64,000 nt of DNA from Manganibacter manganicus (GTDB lineage Bacteria; Pseudomonadota; Alphaproteobacteria; Rhizobiales; Rhizobiaceae). The notes under the pieces were generated by a model that worked only from the letters and a program-made list of their open reading frames with translations, made no database searches and was not told the DNA's origin. Shown piece by piece: positions 26,248-33,793 of the stretch (position 1 is the first letter of the stretch; each line of letters opens with the position of its first letter). A program made the position numbers and the translations under genes. The stretch lies in the NCBI RefSeq assembly GCF_002075885.1, contig NZ_MDET01000058.1:99325-163324 (forward strand), written 5' to 3'.

Positions 26248-27372
26248 TCAATCCAGCGGAATCGGCGCATATTTGCCGTCGTGCCACTGGTTGATGTCGT
26301 AGCTGGCGTTTTTCAGGTCGCCCTTTTCGTCGAAGACGACATCGCCGACGACGGTCTGGATCGGCTTTCCGTCCTTGAGCGCGGCGGCCACCTTTTGCGG
26401 ATCGTCGCTGCCGGCCCGCTCGATGCCCTGAGCGAAGGCCTGGATGGTAGCATAGGAAAACAGGGTAAAACCTTCCGGCGTGAAGCCGCCGGCCTTGATC
26501 TTTTCAACCGCCTCCTTGGCTTCCGGCCGCGCCTGCGGGTCGGACGGGAACACAAACATGGTGCCCTCGCCGGCCGGCCCCGCGACCTGCCAGAACTCGG
26601 GCGAGGCAATGGAATCGGGCATGATGAGTTGGAACTTGAAGCCCTGCTCGGCGGCCTGGCGCATGATCAGCCCGGCCTCCGGGTGATAGCCGCCGAAATA
26701 GACGACATCGGCCTTGAGATCCTTCAGCTTGGTGACGAGCGCCGAATAATCCTTCTCGCCGGCATTGATGCTTTCACGCATGACCTCCTTGAGACCGTTT
26801 TCGTTCATCGTCGTTCTGACGGCATCGGCGACGCCCTGGCCATAGGCGCTCTTGTCATCCAGGATGACGACATTCTTGCCGGCATATTTCTTGGCGATCC
26901 ATGGTCCGATGAAGGCGCCCTGCGCGTCGTCGCGCGTGTAGAGGCGCATGATCGTGTTCCAGCCCTTGGCCGCCGCATCGTCGGTCATCGCCGGATTGGA
27001 CGAAGCCGGGCTCATCATCAGCGCGCCGGCTTCGGCATAAACGGCGGAGGCCGGGATACTGGAACCCGAGCAGGCATGGCCGTCGATGAATTTCACGCCA
27101 TTGGCGACGATGCGATTGGCGATCGACACGGCTTGCTTGGGATCGCACTGATCGTCCTCGAAATCGAGCTTGATCTGGCGGCCATTCACGCCGCCCGCCG
27201 CATTGATGGCGTCGGCCGCGGCCTGCGCGCCATGCTTGAACTGATCGCCGATATTGGCGAGTTGCCCCGTCATCGGGCCTGCTACCGCGAAGGTGATGTC
27301 GTCCGCCTGCGCGGCGGAGACGCCTGCGGCGAGGCTGAACAAGACAGCGGCAAGCAATCCGGTTTTCTTCAT
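26248..27372 (-). CDS. Branched-chain amino acid ABC transporter substrate-binding protein (LivJ-like)
   Basis: This periplasmic binding protein of 374 residues has a Sec signal peptide (MKKTGLLAAVLFSLAAGVSAAQA) and a type I periplasmic fold. Family pieces are TFAVAGPMTGQLANIGDQF, NAAGGVNGRQIKLDFEDDQCDPKQAV, the ligand-binding GHACSGSSIPAS region and VVILDDKSAYGQGVAD. The start at 27372 has GGGAGG upstream; the much longer open frame to 27642 is non-coding. No permease or ATPase genes lie nearby, so it is an orphan binding protein that must use components encoded elsewhere. It lies downstream of, and convergent with, the leucine-degradation genes. Confidence 0.92.
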   Translation of the reverse strand: MKKTGLLAAVLFSLAAGVSAAQADDITFAVAGPMTGQLANIGDQFKHGAQAAADAINAAGGVNGRQIKLDFEDDQCDPKQAVSIANRIVANGVKFIDGHACSGSSIPASAVYAEAGALMMSPASSNPAMTDDAAAKGWNTIMRLYTRDDAQGAFIGPWIAKKYAGKNVVILDDKSAYGQGVADAVRTTMNENGLKEVMRESINAGEKDYSALVTKLKDLKADVVYFGGYHPEAGLIMRQAAEQGFKFQLIMPDSIASPEFWQVAGPAGEGTMFVFPSDPQARPEAKEAVEKIKAGGFTPEGFTLFSYATIQAFAQGIERAGSDDPQKVAAALKDGKPIQTVVGDVVFDEKGDLKNASYDINQWHDGKYAPIPLD

Positions 27373-27744
27373 TCCAAACCTCCCTTTTGTGGCGCGGCTG
27401 AGACGCTGCGCTCGTTGAATGGAGGCGACAATTTCACTGTTCCGGGTTTCTGTCCAGAGGCTTTTCAACCACGCCTTGTCCTGCCCACAACCGCAGAAAG
27501 CACGGCAAAACAAAACGATAGACGCGTCCGTTCGCTCTCGTCCCGCCATCGCTTCACCCGTAAACACAAAAGCCGCGCCGGCCTTATTCATGGCCGGTCG
27601 CGGCTTTTGCTGGCGGGGTTGCCCCAAGCGCCCCCGCGCCACGGAACCCCGTACGTCTTCCCTGTCATCTGCGCGGCCCTGTCGGCCGTCTTTGCCTTGG
27701 GACCGCCCGTTTGCCGCGGGCGTATCCTGTTCGCTTCCTGAAGC
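27373..27744. other. Intergenic region upstream of the LivJ-like gene
   Basis: These 372 bases separate two minus-strand genes. They hold the ribosome site of the LivJ-like gene, presumably its promoter, and a large hairpin at 27568-27608. No gene is supported; the ORFs seen on the plus strand are low-quality. Confidence 0.5.
27568..27608 (-). terminator. Strong hairpin, probable terminator of the Sel1-like gene
   Basis: AAAAGCCGCGCCGGCC pairs with GGCCGGTCGCGGCTTTT with one bulged base, over an 8-base loop. The A and T runs on both sides make it look like a bidirectional intrinsic terminator. It lies about 135 bp beyond the stop of the small gene at 27745. Confidence 0.65.
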
Positions 27745-28011
27745 TCAGTGCATCGTCATCCATTCGCGCGCTTCGCGCAGCGCTCTGGCGATCTGCGGCT
27801 TCGACATGGTTGCCGAAAGCTCGGAACGCAATTCCGCGGCGTGCAGCGAGCCCTTGATCGCGGCGATATTGAACCATTTGTGGGCGGCAACCACGTCGGT
27901 CTCGCAATCGCGACCGGTCGCATACATCATACCCAGTTCGAACAGAATGTCGGCCTGGGCGGTGGCGCCCATCGAACCGAAACCAGCATCGAGAATCTCG
28001 AAACGTGCCAT
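27745..28011 (-). CDS. Small Sel1-repeat-like protein, conserved in Rhizobiales
   Basis: This 88-residue protein contains one Sel1/TPR-like helix pair (ADILFELGMMYATGRDCETDVVAAHKWFNIAAIKGSLHAAELR) and a helical C-terminus ending EWMTMH. Short single-repeat proteins of this type occur across the order as conserved hypotheticals; the function is unknown. I use the ATG at 28011 because GGGG lies six bases upstream; the ATG at 28017 is directly against it. It has its own upstream region and a downstream hairpin, so it is probably monocistronic. Confidence 0.8.
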   Translation of the reverse strand: MARFEILDAGFGSMGATAQADILFELGMMYATGRDCETDVVAAHKWFNIAAIKGSLHAAELRSELSATMSKPQIARALREAREWMTMH

Positions 28012-28356
28012 TTTCATCCCCTGTCTGCGCCTCAGAGCCGCCGTTTCGTCGTTCGCCGTGGCTGCCCTTTCGATGGTTCGCAGAATGCCGCCGAGCTTTG
28101 AATCCGGCGTTAAATGGCGTGCTTAACTGGAAGAAAACAAAGTCAAAACAAGAGGTAAACGTGAGATTCCGTTAAGGATAGAAAACGCGGGCACGCGCGG
28201 TTTCCGCTCAAATTTGACGAAAATTCCCGTTGCGAAATTCAAGACTTCGCTAACCACGCGAACGCTTCATGTAAGCAAGGTTTTCGTAACCGCCGCGCCA
28301 GCGCCCCGCCAGAGCGTCGAGGCCACCGGCGAGACGTGGTGCTTCAATTCGCGCCT
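28012..28356. other. Intergenic region between Sel1-like gene and GST gene
   Basis: This 345 bp region is relatively AT-rich from 28120 to 28300. It should contain the promoter of the Sel1-like gene. No hairpin, RNA or ORF could be supported. Confidence 0.4.
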
Positions 28357-29061
28357 TCAGCCCCGCGCCTTCTGACCAAACAGGATCTTCTGGGCATCCT
28401 TGTCGTCGGCGAGGTTGCTGCGCCGCTCCTGCCCGACGGCAAGGCCACGTTGGACGGCCGGGCGAGCGGCCATGGCATCGAACCAGCGCTTCATATGCGG
28501 GAAGTCTTCCAGCTTCTGCCCCTGGTTTTCATAGGAGCGGGTCCACGGGAATGCCGCCATGTCGGCAATCGAATAGTCGCCGGCCAGATAATCCCGCTCG
28601 GCCAGCCGCTTGTTCAGTACGCCATAGAGCCGGTTGACCTCATTGGTGTAGCGGTCGATCGCATAAGGCACCTGTTCGGGTGCGTATTGGCGGAAATGGT
28701 GCGCCTGGCCGGCCATCGGGCCGAGGCCGCCCATTTGCCAGAACAGCCATTCCTCGGCCTGAACGCGCGCGCGCTCGTCGGTGGGGTAGAATTTGCCGAA
28801 CTTGCGGCCGAGATATTGCAGGATGGCGCCGGATTCGAAGACGGATATGGATTTGCCATCCGGTCCCTCGGGATCGACGATGGCCGGCATGCGGTTGTTC
28901 GGCGATATCTTCAGGAAGGCCGGCTCGAACTGCTCGCCGCGTCCGATATTGACGTATTTGACCTCGTAGGGAACACCAAGCTCTTCCAGCATGATCGAAA
29001 TCTTGTGGCCGTTGGGCGTGGGCCAGTAATGGAGTTCGATCGGTGCGGTTTGAGAGGCCAT
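28357..29061 (-). CDS. Glutathione S-transferase, YfcG/Ure2-like
   Basis: This cytosolic enzyme of 234 residues has a thioredoxin-like N-domain (IELHYWPTPNGHKISIMLEELG), where Thr/Asn of the PTPNG motif replaces the usual Ser/Cys, and the glutathione-binding SPNNRMPAIVD and SVFESGAILQYL segments. The all-helical C-domain follows. This matches the nu class, known in E. coli as disulfide-bond reductases with two bound glutathiones. It is monocistronic and divergent from the small secreted-protein genes. Confidence 0.92.
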   Translation of the reverse strand: MASQTAPIELHYWPTPNGHKISIMLEELGVPYEVKYVNIGRGEQFEPAFLKISPNNRMPAIVDPEGPDGKSISVFESGAILQYLGRKFGKFYPTDERARVQAEEWLFWQMGGLGPMAGQAHHFRQYAPEQVPYAIDRYTNEVNRLYGVLNKRLAERDYLAGDYSIADMAAFPWTRSYENQGQKLEDFPHMKRWFDAMAARPAVQRGLAVGQERRSNLADDKDAQKILFGQKARG

Positions 29062-29235
29062 CTGCTTTGCTCCAGAGCTTGTTCAACGTTCCTTGGACAT
29101 AGGTCGATCGCATCTCTGCGCAAGCGCGCGGCCGGTTGAAACCCGTCAATAAATTTGAACCTTGGATGAACGCCGGTCTCAGAGGCGGTTCAGCACGCAT
29201 CGATCATTGTGGCAGGCAACCAAGGAGATGTCCGC

Positions 29236-29394
29236 ATGCTTGCCCGCCGCTTCACCATCGTCTGCCTGATCGCGATGCTGTTCGGCATGGGCTTTGCCAT
29301 GCTGGTTGCCGAGGCCGGCCGGGTCAATCGGAGGGGCCCGACAGCCCATTCGGCCTTCTGCCAGATCCCCTGCCCCGAACTCGTCCGCCATTGA
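29236..29394 (+). CDS. Small exported or membrane protein (52 aa)
   Basis: An excellent ribosome site (AAGGAG, nine bases upstream) precedes this 52-residue frame. It starts with basic residues and a hydrophobic segment (FTIVCLIAMLFGMGFAMLV), followed by a short polar tail with two cysteines. It could be a membrane-anchored or secreted small protein. I recognise no family. Confidence 0.5.
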   Translation: MLARRFTIVCLIAMLFGMGFAMLVAEAGRVNRRGPTAHSAFCQIPCPELVRH

Positions 29395-29410
29395 ACCGAA
29401 AGACCGCAAC

Positions 29411-29599
29411 ATGACCGCCAATATCTCCACAATCCTGCGCTTCCTGCCACGCATGGCGCTCGCGGCGCTGCTTCTTGCAGCGCCGGTAACTGCCATCCCG
29501 ACCGTGTTGAAAGCCGGCACCAGCCCGACCATCGATGCGCCGACGCCGGCAAAGAAGGGCATCGGCTTTGTTCTGCTGGTCAGTCTCCAGCGCGGATGA
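29411..29599 (+). CDS. Small exported protein (62 aa), uncertain
   Basis: This short frame starts at the ATG at 29411 (MTANISTILRFLPRMALAALLLAAPVTA), which looks like a signal peptide, and ends 42 bp before amn. No strong ribosome site is visible. It follows the 52-residue gene and may be co-transcribed with it. No family is recognised, so it could be spurious. Confidence 0.35.
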   Translation: MTANISTILRFLPRMALAALLLAAPVTAIPTVLKAGTSPTIDAPTPAKKGIGFVLLVSLQRG

Positions 29600-29641
29600 G
29601 AGGCCATTCACATCGGCCCGGCCTTCTCTCTATAATGGGCC

Positions 29642-31144
29642 ATGAAAGAGCGAATCTATCCCCAGGCCATCGAATCCGTGCTGATGCCGGAGCCGTACAA
29701 GCGGCAGGTCTTCACCGATGCAAGCGAGGCCGTTCAGGCCCTGCAATTCCTTTATGAGCGCAACACGCGTTTCCTGCGCGATTCCTTCGCGGCCCTTGCC
29801 GCCGGCGGCAATCTGAACCGGCGCTACCGGGCTTTTTATCCGGAAGTCAGCGTGGTGACGAATTCATTCACGCTGGTCGATTCCCGGCAGGCCTATGGCC
29901 ATATGCCGACACCGGGCAAGTTTTCGACCACGATCACCCGGCCGGACATGTTCGAAAGCTATCTCATCGAGCAACTTCAGCTCATCATGCGCAATCATGG
30001 TGTTCCGGTCGAAGTTTCGGAATCGCAGACGCCGATCCCCTTGCATTTCGCCTTCTATGAGGGCAGCCATGTCGATGGCACCGCTGCCGAGCGCATCAAG
30101 CGGCCGATCCGCGACCTGTTCGACGTGCCGGACCTCGATGGCACAGACGACCAGATCGCCAACGGCACATTCGAGGTCGGACCGGGCGGGCCGAGGCCGC
30201 TGGCGCCGTTCACCGCGCAACGCATCGACTATTCCCTGCACCGCATGACGCATTACACGGCGACCGAGCCGGTGCATTTCCAGAATTTCGTGCTGTTCAC
30301 CAACTACCAGTTCTATATCGACGAATTCGTGGCGCGGGCACGCGCCTTGATGGCGGAAGGCGGCGGCGGCTATGAGGAATTCGTCGAGCCGGGAAACTTC
30401 GTGACCAAGGCCGGCGAAGACCGTTCCGCCGATGGTCTGGCGGGCGTGCGCCTGCCGCAGATGCCGGCCTATCATCTGAAAAAGCCGGGCCATGGCGGCA
30501 TCACCATGGTCAATATCGGCATCGGCCCGTCCAACGCCAAGACGATCACCGACCATATCGCGGTGCTGCGGCCCCATGCCTGGGTGATGCTTGGCCATTG
30601 CGCCGGCCTGCGCAACACGCAGGCGCTCGGCGACTACGTGCTGGCGCACGCCTATGTGCGCGAGGACCATGTGCTGGATGACGATTTGCCGGTGTGGGTG
30701 CCGATCCCGCCGCTGGCCGAGATCCAGGTGGCCTTGCAGGAGGCGGTCGCGGAAGTGACGGGGCTGTCCGGCTACGATCTGAAACGCATCATGCGCACGG
30801 GCACTGTGGCGACTATCGACAACCGCAACTGGGAATTGCGCGACCAGCGCGGCCCGGTGCAGCGGCTTTCACAAAGCCGGGCAATCGCGCTCGACATGGA
30901 ATCGGCGACCATCGCCGCCAACGGGTTCCGTTTCCGCGTGCCCTACGGCACGCTGCTTTGCGTTTCCGACAAGCCGCTGCACGGCGAATTGAAACTGCCC
31001 GGCATGGCGACCGAATTCTACAAGCGCCAGGTGGCCCAGCACCTGACCATCGGCATCAGAACCATGGAAAAGCTCGCTGAAATGCCGATGGAAAGCCTGC
31101 ATTCGCGCAAGCTCAGAAGCTTTACCGAAACGGCCTTCCAGTAA
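29642..31144 (+). CDS. amn: AMP nucleosidase
   Basis: This enzyme hydrolyses AMP to adenine and ribose 5-phosphate and helps balance adenylate pools. The 500-residue protein has the N-terminal AMP-nucleosidase domain (RRYRAFYPEVSV, YGHMPTPGKFSTTITRP, IPLHFAFYEGSHVDG). It also has a C-terminal nucleoside-phosphorylase-like domain with VMLGHCAGLRNTQALGDYVLA, DDDLPVWVPIPPLAEIQ and ALDMESATIAANGFRFRVPYGTLLCVSDKPLHGELK. The DMES motif is characteristic. It is probably transcribed alone or with the two small upstream ORFs. Confidence 0.95.
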   Translation: MKERIYPQAIESVLMPEPYKRQVFTDASEAVQALQFLYERNTRFLRDSFAALAAGGNLNRRYRAFYPEVSVVTNSFTLVDSRQAYGHMPTPGKFSTTITRPDMFESYLIEQLQLIMRNHGVPVEVSESQTPIPLHFAFYEGSHVDGTAAERIKRPIRDLFDVPDLDGTDDQIANGTFEVGPGGPRPLAPFTAQRIDYSLHRMTHYTATEPVHFQNFVLFTNYQFYIDEFVARARALMAEGGGGYEEFVEPGNFVTKAGEDRSADGLAGVRLPQMPAYHLKKPGHGGITMVNIGIGPSNAKTITDHIAVLRPHAWVMLGHCAGLRNTQALGDYVLAHAYVREDHVLDDDLPVWVPIPPLAEIQVALQEAVAEVTGLSGYDLKRIMRTGTVATIDNRNWELRDQRGPVQRLSQSRAIALDMESATIAANGFRFRVPYGTLLCVSDKPLHGELKLPGMATEFYKRQVAQHLTIGIRTMEKLAEMPMESLHSRKLRSFTETAFQ

Positions 31145-31173
31145 GCAGTTCAACAAGGTTCATCCGCAAGGTT

Positions 31174-31830
31174 TCAGGGCTTGCCGATCAGGCCGAGAAT
31201 CAGTTGCTGGATATTGCCGCCCTTGCCCATCTCGACGCGGTCGAAATCCCGGCTATGCTTGCGCTGTGCCTGCGAGGCTTCCGACAACGGCTTTTGAATC
31301 GCCTTGCGGATCTTGCGGCAATCGGGATCATCCGGCACCGAAAAACCGACGGTGGTTTGCTCGATGCGCTCGACCATGTCCTTGATCGCCGCGCCATGCA
31401 CCTCTTCATGCTTGCGGATACCCTCGACAAAGATGTCCCAGCGCCTTTGCGTTTCGGCTGGCAGCGGCGCGGAAGGCTTTGGCAGCGTATAGGTGATGAC
31501 GAGCTTCGGGCGTGCGGCTACCAGCGTGCAGCCATTGCCCTGGCGCTGATAATTGCGCCGCCATGTCAGCTTGAAGTTGGTGTGGGCGATGGCGCGCCCA
31601 CCGCCGGCCTTCGGCCCATGCTCACCGATCGACAGATAAAGCTCCAGGCCGGTGCGGCCGGAAATGGCATAGGGTTCGACCCGTTCGCGCACCTCGGCCA
31701 GCGCCGGGAATGCCGTCGCGAGCAAGCATAGCAGGGCCGCCGCCAGCGGCCATCCGCCCGCCTTGATCGCGGTCCTTATATCTTTATCCGGGATTGCCGC
31801 ATTTTCGTGCAGACTATATGCCTGAGACAT
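31174..31830 (-). CDS. DUF922-type putative secreted zinc protease (first paralogue)
   Basis: The 218-residue protein has an N-terminal extension, then a hydrophobic signal (WPLAAALLCLLATAFPALA) and a DUF922 domain starting EPYAISGRTGLELYLSIGEHGPK. The HEEVH motif near residue 150 is an HExxH zincin site, so a periplasmic metallopeptidase is inferred; activity is not established for the family. The start at 31830 leaves only 31 bp to the divergent gene at 31862. A paralogue with the same architecture lies at 32885. Nothing indicates the substrate. Confidence 0.8.
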   Translation of the reverse strand: MSQAYSLHENAAIPDKDIRTAIKAGGWPLAAALLCLLATAFPALAEVRERVEPYAISGRTGLELYLSIGEHGPKAGGGRAIAHTNFKLTWRRNYQRQGNGCTLVAARPKLVITYTLPKPSAPLPAETQRRWDIFVEGIRKHEEVHGAAIKDMVERIEQTTVGFSVPDDPDCRKIRKAIQKPLSEASQAQRKHSRDFDRVEMGKGGNIQQLILGLIGKP

Positions 31831-31861
31831 TTCGCCAGTTTCGCAAGAGCCGAAGCACTCT

Positions 31862-32875
31862 ATGGCCCGACACCGCCTTCTTACGCAACTGCTGATCCTG
31901 GCCCTGGCCGGGCTATCGCTGCTGCTGGCGGCCGGGTTCTTCGGTGCCGGCCACCCGGCATTCGATTCGCTCAGCCATTTCCGCAACCATTTTGCCGTGC
32001 TGGCGGCGCTGTTGGCGCTTGCACTTCTGGCAATGCGGTGGCGCCTGCTTATAGTGGCGCTGCCCGCTCTTGGTCTGGCACTGTTTTCACTCTCATCGAC
32101 CGGGGCGCTCGGCTCTTTCGGCATATGGCCAGCGAAAGCGGGATTCGAGGCGGCGCCCAGGGAGGAGCCGGTTTATCGCCTCCTTCAAATGAACCTGCGC
32201 TACGACAACCCGACGCCGGAAAAGGTTCTTTCGCTGATCGGCCGCTCAAAACCCGACGTCATCACGCTCGATGAAATCTCGACCATGTGGAAGGGCAAGC
32301 TCGATCTGCTTGCCGCTGCCTATCCCTACCGCATCTTCTGCCCGTTCCCCAATCTGGTGTTCGGCGTCGGCATCATGTCGCGCCGGCCTTTCGCGGAAGG
32401 CACCGAACCGCGCTGCTACGACCGCGGCGCCATGGCCGTCGCCAAGGTAGATTTCGGTGGTGCTGCCGCGGATGTCGCGGCACTTCATCTCGCCTGGCCG
32501 TGGCCGTTCGAGCAGGATTGGCAGATCGGCAATCTCGGCGTTCCGCTCGCCGCACTGGGCCAGACAGCGATCATGGCCGGCGATTGCAACGCCGTTCCAT
32601 GGAGCGCCGCCGTACGTCGTGTCGCCAAGGCCGGCGGGCTGACGCTGATGCCTTCGGTCGGACCGACATGGCTCCACCGGAAAATGCCGGATTTGCTGCG
32701 GTTTGCCGGCCTGCCCATCGACCAGGTGTTTTCCAAGGGCGATATTCGCATCCATGCCGCGAAACGCATGGAAGACACCGGATCGGATCATCTTCCCGTG
32801 CTGGTCGAATTCTCGATCGCCAATGAAGCCGATAAGCAGGACGATGAAACAACCACCCTCGCCGCGTTAAATTGA
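31862..32875 (+). CDS. Membrane-anchored endonuclease/exonuclease/phosphatase (EEP) family protein
   Basis: The 337-residue protein begins with two or three membrane segments (LLILALAGLSLLLAAGFFGA; FAVLAALLALALLAMRWRLLIVALPALGLALFSL). It is followed by an EEP (DNase I/sphingomyelinase fold) domain: QMNLRYDNPTPEKVLSLIG, PDVITLDEIS with the metal-binding Glu, AGDCNAVPWS and the C-terminal GSDHLPVLVE with catalytic Asp-His. Such proteins act on phosphodiesters of nucleic acids or phospholipids; the substrate is unknown here. The domain should face the periplasm. It lies between two DUF922 genes. Confidence 0.88.
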   Translation: MARHRLLTQLLILALAGLSLLLAAGFFGAGHPAFDSLSHFRNHFAVLAALLALALLAMRWRLLIVALPALGLALFSLSSTGALGSFGIWPAKAGFEAAPREEPVYRLLQMNLRYDNPTPEKVLSLIGRSKPDVITLDEISTMWKGKLDLLAAAYPYRIFCPFPNLVFGVGIMSRRPFAEGTEPRCYDRGAMAVAKVDFGGAAADVAALHLAWPWPFEQDWQIGNLGVPLAALGQTAIMAGDCNAVPWSAAVRRVAKAGGLTLMPSVGPTWLHRKMPDLLRFAGLPIDQVFSKGDIRIHAAKRMEDTGSDHLPVLVEFSIANEADKQDDETTTLAALN

Positions 32876-32884
32876 AAGTGCCGG

Positions 32885-33487
32885 TCAGTGCTTGCCCATC
32901 AAGGCCTCGACCAACCGCTCGACGCGGCCGCCATCGCTGTGCTCGCGTTTGTCGAAAGCCACCTGTCTGGCTTCATACTGATTGTAAACGTCGCGGATCC
33001 GGCGCTTGGCGGCATGACGCGTTTTGATGCAAAAGCGATCATTTTCCCGCGTCAGACCAATGATCGATTTTTCCGTTGCCCGCACCATCGCCTTGGCCAT
33101 GCGGCCATGCTCGCGCTCATGCGCGCGCACCCCGGCATAGAAACGCTTCCAGCGACGGTTCAGCGACGGTGACAGGTCCGAGGCGACGGACGGAAATGTG
33201 TAGGTCAGATTGAGCGTTCCGGTCGCGTCGGCAAGACGGCATATGCCGCCATCTTCCGTGACCTTCAGTTCCCAATCGACCGTATAGGAGGTTTGAGCGA
33301 TGGCGTGCGCCATGAAGCCGCGCTTTGGCCCCTCGCGGTTCATCGCCTCGACGAGTTCGGTGCCGGTCCTGCCGGAAATTGGGTAGGTCTTGGTCTTGAA
33401 ATCGAGCTTCATGCCGGCCGCAGCCGGCGAGACGAAGGCGGCGCATAAACCGGCCATCAGCAAGCAGACTTCAACAGCCGGGCGCAT
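32885..33487 (-). CDS. DUF922-type putative secreted zinc protease (second paralogue)
   Basis: This protein of 200 residues has a signal peptide (MRPAVEVCLLMAGLCAAFVSPAAA) and a DUF922 domain starting TKTYPISGRTGTELVEAMNREGPK. HEREHG near residue 120 supplies the HExxH zinc motif. An AAGGAGA ribosome site supports the start at 33487 over the longer frame. It shares architecture with the protein at 31174 but is diverged, so the duplication is old. Its gene is convergent with the EEP gene, 9 bp apart. Confidence 0.8.
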   Translation of the reverse strand: MRPAVEVCLLMAGLCAAFVSPAAAGMKLDFKTKTYPISGRTGTELVEAMNREGPKRGFMAHAIAQTSYTVDWELKVTEDGGICRLADATGTLNLTYTFPSVASDLSPSLNRRWKRFYAGVRAHEREHGRMAKAMVRATEKSIIGLTRENDRFCIKTRHAAKRRIRDVYNQYEARQVAFDKREHSDGGRVERLVEALMGKH

Positions 33488-33564
33488 GAGCGTCTCCTTA
33501 TGAACCACAGGAGACAAGCATAAGCGGTGCCGGCTTTCAACGACGAGTTTGCACCCGCCGCGCA

Positions 33565-33793
33565 CTGTCGGCGGCCCGACACGGCCCGGCTCGCCAGCGC
33601 CAGACTACATGTTCTGGTAAACCGGGCCTTCGCCGGCTCTTTCCTGTCGGCGGCCCGATACGGCCCGGCCCGCCAGCGCCAGACTACATGTTCTGATAAA
33701 CCGGGCCTTCGCCGGCTCTTTCCTGTCGGCGGCCCGACACGGCCCGGCCCGCCAGCGCCAGACTACATGTTCTGGTAAACCGGGCCTTCGCCG
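33565..33793. repeat. 79 bp tandem repeat, three copies, covering the 3' end of the ETF-QO gene
   Basis: Units start at 33565, 33644 and 33723, each with CTGTCGGCGGCCCGACACGG or a one-base variant; the last is cut to about 71 bp where it enters the unique coding sequence. Each unit contains the final codons and TAG stop of the ETF-QO gene (GPVYQNM-stop on the minus strand). Copies differ by only about one to three bases, so the expansion is recent. The period is not a multiple of three. Confidence 0.95.

Noticed and set aside
28120..28160. CtrA-like TTAA pair upstream of the Sel1-like gene
   Set aside because: The two TTAA half-sites are nine bases apart; the consensus needs seven. Too weak to report.
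33565..33793. Possible CRISPR array
   Set aside because: The repeats are contiguous 79 bp units with no spacers and include a coding 3' end, so this is a tandem duplication.
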